Positions 57,695 through 64,000 of a stretch of DNA of 64,000 bases are shown here, piece by piece (the first letter of the stretch is position 1; the number at the start of each line of letters is the position of its first letter). The notes beneath the pieces were generated by a model, which saw nothing but the letters and a program-made list of their open reading frames with translations, made no database searches and was not told where the DNA came from. The translations under genes were made by a program, and so were the position numbers. The stretch is from UBA5500 sp023622465 (GTDB lineage Bacteria; Bacillota; UBA994; UBA5500), in NCBI GenBank assembly GCA_023622465.1, contig JAMNZE010000011.1, positions 1 to 64,000 of the forward strand. The letters run 5' to 3'.

Positions 57695-58918
57695 TTAAGT
57701 TCCAAACCATGAACGTAATAGACGCAAGAAGTTGCCTAAGAAGCCCAATTTGGCCACGTCCTGAGTAGCTATCAGATCAACCTGGGCCAAAACCTCATTG
57801 CCTTGTACCAGTTTAAGCACACCTAAGCGCTCCCCATTGGTTATGGGGGCAAATACCCGAGCCGGCAATTCCACCTGCTGCTCAAGTTCATCGAAAGATT
57901 GCCCCTTCTTGAGCAAAACCGCCAACGGTTCGGCAGTCTTAACAGGAATTCGTTGCACTTGGCCACGATTGACAGCTACGCTGGTTACTTCACTTCCCGC
58001 TGGTACCACAATCCGGCCTATGTAATTGGCGAATCCATAGTTTAGCAGCTGGGTGACATCCTGGTAACGCAACTCATCGGAAGGTGCGCCCAACACTACG
58101 GCAATCAGCCGAAAACCATCCCGTTCGGCGGTGGCGCTCAGACAATAGCGAGCCGCATCGGTAAGCCCGGTCTTAAGTCCATCGGCTCCCGAATAGCCGC
58201 GAATGAAGCGATGGTTCGTGTTAAATAGCTCCACCGGCCCTTTAGACCGCTGCAAGTAAGTGATTCGTGTGGTCAACCAATCTTTTAGTATGGGCTGATA
58301 CTTCAGCAAAGTCACTGACATCAAGGCCACATCATAGGCGGAGGAATAACCTTCGTCCCCCGGCTTACCAGTCACACTAATACCATCTAATCCGCAGGCG
58401 TTGATAAAATGGGTATTCTCCATACCCAGCTCCCGAGCTCGCTGATTCATTGCAGCTACAAAAGCCGATTCGGAGCCAGCCACATGCTCAGCCAAAGCCA
58501 CTGCCGCATCATTGGCCGATTTAATTGCCACCGCCATGAGCATTTCCTCGACGGTGAATTGCTCACCCGGCTCCAAGTAAATCTGGGCGCCTCCGTAAGA
58601 GCAGGCATGGGGCGAAGCTGTAATTGTATCCTCTAATTTTATCTGCCCCGACTCTAAAGCCTCTAATACTAACAGCATAGTCATTATTTTAGTTACCGAC
58701 GCGATGGGTAAACGCTCGTCGGGGTTCTTACTTAGCAATACCTGCTTGGTCCCCATATCCATTAACACAGCAGCTTTCGAGTGTAAATTCTCCTCTACAG
58801 CAGAAGCCATTACCGGCAAAAGGTTACTAGTATTAGGACTTGCCCAAGCGAAGCTAACAGAGGATGTAAGTAAGGCGACAAGCAAACTTAAGGTAAGGCA
58901 ATACCTAAAGGGCCGCAC
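57695..58918 (-). CDS. dacF: D-alanyl-D-alanine carboxypeptidase DacF
   Basis: The penicillin-binding protein has a signal peptide (FRYCLTLSLLVALLTSSVSFAWA), the ASVTK motif (LPIASVTKIM), SAN (IKSANDAAVALAEH) and KTGLTD. It should trim peptide side chains in the forespore cortex. Position directly upstream of spoIIAA is that of dacF in Bacillus. It starts at GTG after AAGGGGGAA, and a SigF-like promoter lies just upstream. It is a distant paralogue of the dacB-type gene at 46.5 kb. Confidence 0.92.
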   Translation of the reverse strand: MRPFRYCLTLSLLVALLTSSVSFAWASPNTSNLLPVMASAVEENLHSKAAVLMDMGTKQVLLSKNPDERLPIASVTKIMTMLLVLEALESGQIKLEDTITASPHACSYGGAQIYLEPGEQFTVEEMLMAVAIKSANDAAVALAEHVAGSESAFVAAMNQRARELGMENTHFINACGLDGISVTGKPGDEGYSSAYDVALMSVTLLKYQPILKDWLTTRITYLQRSKGPVELFNTNHRFIRGYSGADGLKTGLTDAARYCLSATAERDGFRLIAVVLGAPSDELRYQDVTQLLNYGFANYIGRIVVPAGSEVTSVAVNRGQVQRIPVKTAEPLAVLLKKGQSFDELEQQVELPARVFAPITNGERLGVLKLVQGNEVLAQVDLIATQDVAKLGFLGNFLRLLRSWFGT

Positions 58919-58946
58919 ACCGATTCCCCCTTACAACATTTGTTAT

Positions 58947-58976
58947 TAGCTTTGCCTGTGGGCGACCATATCATGC
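58947..58976 (-). promoter_or_regulatory. Candidate SigF promoter of dacF
   Basis: On the minus strand GCATG (-35) is followed after 15 bases by GGCAAAGCTA, which matches the SigF -10 pattern GGNNANANTR in all but one conserved position. It is about 30 bases before the dacF GTG. dacF is SigF dependent in Bacillus, which supports the call. Confidence 0.45.
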
Positions 58977-58995
58977 AATCTAGCCATAAAATCCC

Positions 58996-60303
58996 TTACG
59001 AACGCAAAATTTCGGCAATCAATGGTCGTTTTTCTACTGGTTCTAAACTCAACTGCCAGGCGGACAAGGCCTCGGGGGCAACGGCTTGCAACAGTTCTTG
59101 TTTAGCCCCGTGTAAAACCGCCAACGCTTCCCCCTCCTCTACCCAGTCTTCACGCTTCTTGAGTAGGACAATACCAGCCGCCTTATCGATCTTCCCATCC
59201 TTCTTGGTACGGCCGGCACCTAGCTTGACTGCACATTGACCAATAGTATGGGCATCCAATTCGGCCACAAACCCCGCCTCCGGTGCAGCAAGAACTAACT
59301 GCTGTGGGCTGCTGGGCAAAAGACTAGGATCGTGCAAGTAACGAGCATCGCCACCTTGCCGGGTGACAAACTCAACAAACTTTTCCCAGGCCGCTCCGCT
59401 AACCAATAGTTGTTCCAGCTCGGTTTTGGCTTCACTATTATTACTGCTCAATCCGCTGCTGACCATTAACTCGGATGCGAGGGCTAATACTAGTTCTCGC
59501 ACATCGGCCGGTCCCCGGTTTTGCAAAACATCTATGGCTTCTTTGACTTCTATACTATTGCCCACCGCATACCCTAAGGGCTGGTTCATATCACTCAAGA
59601 TGGCACCCATCTTACGGCCGAAATGCTGCCCGATGGACATCATTATTTCCGCCAGACGGCGAGCTGCTTCCAGCGTAGGCATCAGTGCACCGCGGCCATA
59701 CTTCACATCCAGCACGATGTGCTGGGCACCACCGGCCAGCTTCTTACTCATAATGGAGCTAGCAATTAAAGGCAAACTTCCCACGGTAGCCGTCACATCC
59801 CGTAAAGCATAAACCTGTTTGTCAGCAGGGGCTAGGGTGGGTCCAGCACCAATCATACTGAGGCCGATATGGCGCAGGTTCTGTAAGAATTCTTGATCAG
59901 TTAAATCGGTAGTAAAGCCGGGAATACTCTCCAGTTTATCGATAGTCCCTCCCGTGTGCCCCAAACCCCTGCCGGTTAATTTGGCCACGGCTAAACCGGC
60001 GGCAGCCAGCAGGGGGGCCAGCACTAAACTGGTTTTATCCCCCACTCCACCGGTGCTATGCTTATCAACCGTGGGTCGGGGCAAGAAGCTCAAATCCAGC
60101 TGCTGACCGGAAGCCAAAAAAACCTCCGTTAAAGCCACCGTCTCCGCCGTAGTCATCCCCCGCAAATAGACCGCCATTAACCAGGCTGCCATTTGGTAAT
60201 CGGGAACATTGCCTGCCAAGAATTCGGAGACTAACCACTGCAATTCTTCCCTGCTGAGCTCCAGCCCGTCTCGCTTCTTGGCTATGATTTCCACAGCTAA
60301 CAT
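58996..60303 (-). CDS. pdp: Pyrimidine-nucleoside phosphorylase
   Basis: Pdp splits uridine, thymidine and deoxyuridine with phosphate to give ribose-1-phosphate or deoxyribose-1-phosphate. The family signature KHSTGGVGDKTSLVLAPLLAA and KLTGRGLGHTGGTIDKLESIPGF are present, with the C-terminal HTIGQCAVKLGAGR domain. It overlaps deoB by a few bases; the sugar phosphate it makes is the substrate of DeoB, so the pair forms a nucleoside-breakdown unit. Confidence 0.95.
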   Translation of the reverse strand: MLAVEIIAKKRDGLELSREELQWLVSEFLAGNVPDYQMAAWLMAVYLRGMTTAETVALTEVFLASGQQLDLSFLPRPTVDKHSTGGVGDKTSLVLAPLLAAAGLAVAKLTGRGLGHTGGTIDKLESIPGFTTDLTDQEFLQNLRHIGLSMIGAGPTLAPADKQVYALRDVTATVGSLPLIASSIMSKKLAGGAQHIVLDVKYGRGALMPTLEAARRLAEIMMSIGQHFGRKMGAILSDMNQPLGYAVGNSIEVKEAIDVLQNRGPADVRELVLALASELMVSSGLSSNNSEAKTELEQLLVSGAAWEKFVEFVTRQGGDARYLHDPSLLPSSPQQLVLAAPEAGFVAELDAHTIGQCAVKLGAGRTKKDGKIDKAAGIVLLKKREDWVEEGEALAVLHGAKQELLQAVAPEALSAWQLSLEPVEKRPLIAEILRS

Positions 60304-61475
60304 TCCTCTATCCCCTCCAAAATGTTTTGGCCGCAGTCCAAAGGTTCAACTCCTAACCAACAGGCGGCCGTATATCCAATCCAACAAAGGCTATCGGCGT
60401 CGGGCAAAACACTACCGCCGTCAAAGCGAGGGCTATATAACATTGCCGGCACATACTCGCGGGAATGATCGCTGCTGGGAGTTGTAGGGTCGCAACCGTG
60501 GTCGGCGGTGATAATCAACAAATCCTCCTCCCTAAGGGCAGCTATAAGCTCGGGCAAAGCCTGATCAAAGGCAGCTAACGCCTGGGCATAGCCGACCGGG
60601 TCGTTGCGGTGGCCGTAAAGCATATCGAAGTCAACTAGATTAGTAAAGATGAGACTACCATGTCCCGATTTGATGGCCTCCCAGGTGGCCCTAATACCTT
60701 CTTGATTATTGCTGGTTTTCTGGCTCTTGGTAATACCACTACCGGCAAAAATATCGCCAATCTTGCCTATCCCTATTACCGTCCCCCCGGCATCTTCGAT
60801 ACGGTTTAACAGGGTATAGCCGGGACTAACAGAAAAATCCCGCCGGTTTGCCGTCCGGTGGTAATGGGGGTACTCGCCCACGAAGGGACGCGCTATTACT
60901 CTAGCTACCTTATGTTCCGAGCGCTGCATGTAGGCATGGGTTTGCTCACAAATGTAATAAAGCTCCTCCAAGGGCACCACCTGTTCGTGGGCTGCAATCT
61001 GTAGCACACTGTCGGCTGAAGTATAAAGGATCAGTGCGCCTGTAGCCTCATGCTGCGGACCCAATTCCCGAATTATTTCGGTGCCACTGGCAGTTACATT
61101 CCCAATTACCTCCCGACCACTTAAGCGAGAAAGAAAGTCAATAACACTGGTTGGAAAACCCTGCGGGTATGTGGCAAAAGGTTGCTCTTGGGGGAACCCC
61201 ATCATTTCCCAATGGCCGGTTAAAGTATCCTTTGCTGGTGATTGGGTAGCCAGCCGTAGCACATAGCCTTGTGGCTGGGCCACGGGCGGTAGTTCCGGGT
61301 GGTTCAATAAGTTACCCAGTCCCAGTTGCTGCAAATGAGGTAAGTCTACTGGCGCCACATCTAAAATGTTTCCCAAGGTGTTGCTGCCCGCATCTCCAAA
61401 CAGATGGGCATCGGGCAGGGCCCCGATCCCTAAGCTATCTAGAACTACAATAATAACTCTTGCCAATCTGCTCAT
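60297..61475 (-). CDS. deoB: Phosphopentomutase DeoB
   Basis: DeoB converts (deoxy)ribose-1-phosphate to the 5-phosphate. The alkaline-phosphatase-like metal residues are visible in LDSLGIGALPDAHLFGDAGSNTLG and LIITADHGCDPTTPSSDHSREYVP. The 392-residue length is normal. It is upstream of pdp in one operon, and separated by a terminator from xerD. Confidence 0.95.
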   Translation of the reverse strand: MSRLARVIIVVLDSLGIGALPDAHLFGDAGSNTLGNILDVAPVDLPHLQQLGLGNLLNHPELPPVAQPQGYVLRLATQSPAKDTLTGHWEMMGFPQEQPFATYPQGFPTSVIDFLSRLSGREVIGNVTASGTEIIRELGPQHEATGALILYTSADSVLQIAAHEQVVPLEELYYICEQTHAYMQRSEHKVARVIARPFVGEYPHYHRTANRRDFSVSPGYTLLNRIEDAGGTVIGIGKIGDIFAGSGITKSQKTSNNQEGIRATWEAIKSGHGSLIFTNLVDFDMLYGHRNDPVGYAQALAAFDQALPELIAALREEDLLIITADHGCDPTTPSSDHSREYVPAMLYSPRFDGGSVLPDADSLCWIGYTAACWLGVEPLDCGQNILEGIEEC

Positions 61476-61487
61476 CTCCTTTGCAAG

Positions 61488-61523
61488 TTACAAAACCTGC
61501 TCTCCTAACGAGGGAGAACAGGT
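61488..61523 (-). terminator. Intrinsic terminator after xerD
   Basis: On the minus strand ACCTGTTCTCC and GGAGAGCAGGT form an 11-bp stem (one G-T wobble) with a 7-base loop, followed by TTTTGTAAC. Confidence 0.85.
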
Positions 61524-61537
61524 CTTTGCGGGAAACG

Positions 61538-62425
61538 CTATGCTCGTGGGTGGGATTTACGGTAAACTTCTTTGAGGCGATTGCGAGTAACATGGGTGTA
61601 AATTTGCGTTGTAGAAATATCCGCATGACCCAACATCTCTTGCACTGAGCGTAAGTCGGCACCATTCTCTAGCAAATGGGTGGCAAAGGAATGGCGCAAA
61701 GTATGGGGAGTGATGTTAACATCGATGCCTGCCTCCTGCGCATAGCGCTTGAGTATTTTCCAAAAGCCTTGGCGGGTCAGCCTGCGGCCATGGTGATTGA
61801 CAAACAAGGCCGTTTCTCCACTGCGCCTAACCAGTTCGTGGCGTGCCACCTGTAGATATAGCTCCAAATACTTGATAGCCACCGACCCAAGGGGAACTAT
61901 ACGCTCCTTATCTCCCTTGCCTAAACAACGCAAGTAGCCCGCTTCCAAATTAATATCGGTCAGATCTAATGAAATTAATTCGCTGACCCGTAGACCGGTG
62001 GCATAAATAACTTCCAGCATGGCCTTGTCGCGAATGCTGTGGGGATTTTCTAATGTAGGTTGATTGAGCAGGGCTTCAACCTCGTTTAGATTAAGAACCC
62101 GTGGTAAACGTTTTTCCACTTTCGGTGACTCCAGATGGGCCGTGGGGTCTTTCTCTATAAGGTTTTCTGCTAATAGAAATTGGTAGAAAGACTTTATCGC
62201 TGCTAAGTTGCGTGAGATTGTGGAGGACGCTCTACCCATATTATGTAATTCTTCCAGATAGGCACGCACCGCGTCCTTTTCCGCATCCCGAAAAGAATTA
62301 ACATTATGTTTTTGTAGGAAACGTGCATATGCCCTCAAATCCCGCCCGTAGGCGTCGAGCGTATTTGGAGCCAAACCCCGTTCCACACTTAGAAAGGCTA
62401 AATATTCTTCAATCTGTTGCTCCAT
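61538..62425 (-). CDS. xerD: Site-specific tyrosine recombinase XerD
   Basis: XerD with XerC resolves chromosome dimers at dif. The 295-residue protein has an N-terminal SAM-like core-binding domain (EEYLAFLSVERGLAPNTLDAYGRDLRAY) and the catalytic residues in ATGLRVSEL (Arg), CLGKGDKERIVPLG (Lys), HTLRHSFATHLL, LGHADISTTQIYTHV (His/Tyr). The ATG at 62425 is chosen because GGAGG is six bases before it; the ATG two codons upstream directly abuts the site. The position next to deoB and dacF matches Bacillus ripX. Confidence 0.95.
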   Translation of the reverse strand: MEQQIEEYLAFLSVERGLAPNTLDAYGRDLRAYARFLQKHNVNSFRDAEKDAVRAYLEELHNMGRASSTISRNLAAIKSFYQFLLAENLIEKDPTAHLESPKVEKRLPRVLNLNEVEALLNQPTLENPHSIRDKAMLEVIYATGLRVSELISLDLTDINLEAGYLRCLGKGDKERIVPLGSVAIKYLELYLQVARHELVRRSGETALFVNHHGRRLTRQGFWKILKRYAQEAGIDVNITPHTLRHSFATHLLENGADLRSVQEMLGHADISTTQIYTHVTRNRLKEVYRKSHPRA

Positions 62426-62528
62426 GGACATCCTCCGATTATTTATGTGAAGTCGGTCACTTCTAGTATTCCACGCCCAAGCGGCTAAATCCTGCCCATC
62501 TATGCTTATGTAAAGCTGCTTGTCGATG

Positions 62529-62564
62529 AAAAAAAATTGGGGCTCTCCTACTCAGGACAGCCCC
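62529..62564 (-). terminator. Intrinsic terminator after the small membrane protein gene
   Basis: On the minus strand GGGGCT-GTCCT...AGGA-GAGCCCC forms an interrupted stem followed by AATTTTTTTT. Confidence 0.88.
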
Positions 62565-62582
62565 CGATGTGCAGTCCGCACT

Positions 62583-62837
62583 TCAAAAACCAAATTTAAA
62601 CCAAAGGCGCAGGCTGCCGAGCCAGCGCTGCCAGAAACTTTGAGCGCCTTTTCCTTGCAACTGTGAGGTTGTAGCCTTAATAATCTCTTCGGCTCCATTC
62701 AGCTCCGCCCCGCCGGTCATCGTTGCTGCTATCCGCCAAACAACAATAACAATCACTAGTAGTGCTAAACAAATGGCGGCCAGCTTAACTATTTTTCCCC
62801 AATTCTTGCCCAAAGGACCAATGGTGATCACAAACAT
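62583..62837 (-). CDS. Small membrane protein of unknown function
   Basis: An 84-residue protein with one clear membrane helix (about residues 17-38; IVKLAAICLALLVIVIVVW) and a basic, aromatic C terminus (FWQRWLGSLRLWFKFGF) that may be amphipathic. AGGAGG lies six to ten bases before the ATG. Its place next to xerD recalls the small YqzK gene of Bacillus, but no sequence match is evident. Confidence 0.7.
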   Translation of the reverse strand: MFVITIGPLGKNWGKIVKLAAICLALLVIVIVVWRIAATMTGGAELNGAEEIIKATTSQLQGKGAQSFWQRWLGSLRLWFKFGF

Positions 62838-62896
62838 GGCGCTCGCCTCCTTCCCCTTGCCCTGCGGGCCAGGGCGTTTACCTATTTATATGCGAG

Positions 62897-63946
62897 CTAG
62901 CTGATGACCATACCAAAGGCCCGTCTTTCCGCATGCCGCTCTAAAGCATAAACGATTAATTCATCGATAAGCCGAGAATAGGCTAAACCACTAGCTTCCC
63001 ATAGTTTAGGATAGGCCGAAATACGGGTAAACCCGGGCATGGTATTGACCTCATTAATTAAGAACTGTTCGTCGGCTCTACGTAAGAAGAAATCGACGCG
63101 AGCCAATCCGCTACAACCGACGGCCTTGTAGACACTGAGTGCCAATTGTTGCACCTCAGCAACCTGCTTCGGTGTTAAAGGAGCAGGAATGATCACTTGC
63201 GAGTCGCTTACATATTTGGCCTCATAATCGTAAAACTCGGCGGCAGGAACAATTTCGCCAGGTACGGAGACCACCGGTTCGTCATTGCCTAGGACACTGC
63301 ACTCGATTTCCCGTCCATCAATAAAAGCTTCAATCACAATCTTACTGTCATAGGTGGCAGCCAGCTCTAATGCCTGAGGCAAACTATCGGGAATATGCAC
63401 TTTGCTAATCCCCACACTGCTGCCCATATTAGCCGGCTTTACAAAGCAGGGAAAGCCTAATTGCTCCTCAACGGCCCTTAGTACCGCCGCCGGTTGTTCC
63501 CGACAATAATTACTCTGAAAAGTTAAGAAAGATCCTTGGGGAAAACCACACTGGGCGAAGACCTGCTTAGCCATCGCCTTATCCAGGCAAAGGGAAGAAG
63601 CCAACACGCCAGAACCCACATAGGGAATATCCAGAATTTCCAATAGGCCCTGGATAGTTCCATCTTCACCGTAGGGTCCGTGCAAAACGGGAAAAGCCAC
63701 ATCTACCCCAGCTAAGGCCTCCACCGGATTTTGACCCACCTCTGTCTCAGGCACACTCTCCCCTTGAGCCAAAACCTCCAAGGGATTTAAACCCCGTATC
63801 CACTTGCCCGATTTGCTAATGGCAACAGGAATTAATTCATATTTATCACGGTCGGCCGCACGCCAGACCGATGCTGCCGATTGTACCGATACTTCGTGTT
63901 CTGCTGAACGGCCACCGAATAACACTGCTAACTTTCTATGGGCCAT
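62897..63946 (-). CDS. ddl: D-alanine-D-alanine ligase
   Basis: Ddl joins two D-alanines for peptidoglycan. The ATP-grasp enzyme has VLFGGRSAEHEVSVQSA, PVLHGPYGEDGTIQGLLE, CFVKPANMGSSVGISKV, GREIECSVLGN and the metal site FLINEVNTMPGFT. The 349-residue length is normal. The ATG at 63946 has GGAGG nine bases upstream; a GTG two codons earlier is an alternative. It may be the last gene of an operon that continues past the window. Confidence 0.95.
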   Translation of the reverse strand: MAHRKLAVLFGGRSAEHEVSVQSAASVWRAADRDKYELIPVAISKSGKWIRGLNPLEVLAQGESVPETEVGQNPVEALAGVDVAFPVLHGPYGEDGTIQGLLEILDIPYVGSGVLASSLCLDKAMAKQVFAQCGFPQGSFLTFQSNYCREQPAAVLRAVEEQLGFPCFVKPANMGSSVGISKVHIPDSLPQALELAATYDSKIVIEAFIDGREIECSVLGNDEPVVSVPGEIVPAAEFYDYEAKYVSDSQVIIPAPLTPKQVAEVQQLALSVYKAVGCSGLARVDFFLRRADEQFLINEVNTMPGFTRISAYPKLWEASGLAYSRLIDELIVYALERHAERRAFGMVIS

Positions 63947-64000
63947 TGCCACCTACCTCCTTTTCAGGCTCTGAAATCCGCTTACCTTCGGATTAATAAA

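Noticed and set aside
61538..62425. Tyrosine recombinase as sign of a mobile element or integron
   Set aside because: Sequence and position next to deoB/dacF identify it as housekeeping XerD; no att sites, cargo or phage genes are near.

Overview
The window looks like chromosome of an endospore-forming, low-to-mid GC Firmicute, most likely a clostridial (Moorella/Peptococcaceae-like) lineage. The reasons are a dense set of sporulation genes (spoIIAA-spoIIAB-sigF, spoVAC-D-E, spoIVA, spoIIP, spmA-spmB, a gerW/ytfJ homologue, sigH, cotF-like genes), an ispH-S1 fusion typical of Clostridia, a DHH-CBS-tRNA nucleotidyltransferase fusion, and Gram-positive style strong AGGAGG ribosome binding sites with many GTG/TTG starts. 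Species cannot be named from the sequence alone. Nearly all protein genes lie on the minus strand. No phage, insertion sequence or CRISPR array was seen.

Layout. 1-6.6 kb: the 3' part of a P1B-type metal ATPase with a small HMA-domain protein (plus strand), then an Fnr/Crp-type regulator, an AspT-like transporter, a histidine-phosphatase-like protein, an MBL-fold hydrolase, two small coat-associated genes and coaX. 6.6-8.3 kb: tRNA-Trp and mgtE on the plus strand. 8.3-15.2 kb: plsY, a small membrane protein, a CtpA-type protease, three overlapping M42 aminopeptidase paralogues, a YpmA-like protein and surE. 15.2-25.2 kb: a YhcN/YlaJ lipoprotein, two poorly characterised proteins, then a co-directional run ku - ligD ligase - ligD polymerase - mtnA - GH2 glycosidase - DUF4438, and sigH with a sigma-A promoter and two Spo0A boxes upstream. 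25.5-26.1 kb: seven tRNA genes in one transcription unit. 26.4-32 kb: cheR, speH (spermidine synthesis), a membrane c-di-GMP phosphodiesterase, tRNA-Pro(GGG) and spoIVA.

32.2-53.3 kb is an essentially unbroken minus-strand array of housekeeping and sporulation genes: gpsA, der, a radical SAM/DUF512 protein, two DUF3189-type genes, spoIIP, DUF1614, ispH-S1, plsC, cmk, aroH, a solo binding protein, comFB, rluB, a RidA protein, spmB-spmA, dacB/dacF-like, gerW, DUF2953, scpB-scpA, a site-2 protease and the DHH-CBS-tRNA nucleotidyltransferase. It mixes membrane lipid (plsC, gpsA), isoprenoid (ispH), ribosome (der, rluB, S1) and chromosome condensation (scpAB) functions with forespore and spore-envelope functions. 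53.6-64 kb holds spoVAE-D-C, a dodecin, a small membrane protein, sigF-spoIIAB-spoIIAA, dacF, pdp, deoB, xerD, a small membrane protein and ddl; this order closely follows the classical Bacillus xerD-drm-pupG-dacF-spoIIA-spoVA region, with pyrimidine phosphorylase in place of pupG and a dodecin gene inserted between sigF and spoVAC.

I did not find a clear novel defence or mobile system. The items most worth a second look are: two Spo0A boxes exactly 20 bp apart upstream of sigH, an apparent CTG start for a DUF3189 gene, the coupling of NHEJ genes with mtnA/GH2/DUF4438, an unusual CPG-motif metal ATPase with its HMA partner, structured intergenic sequences near 26.35 kb and 53.5 kb, and several conserved-looking genes of unknown function.
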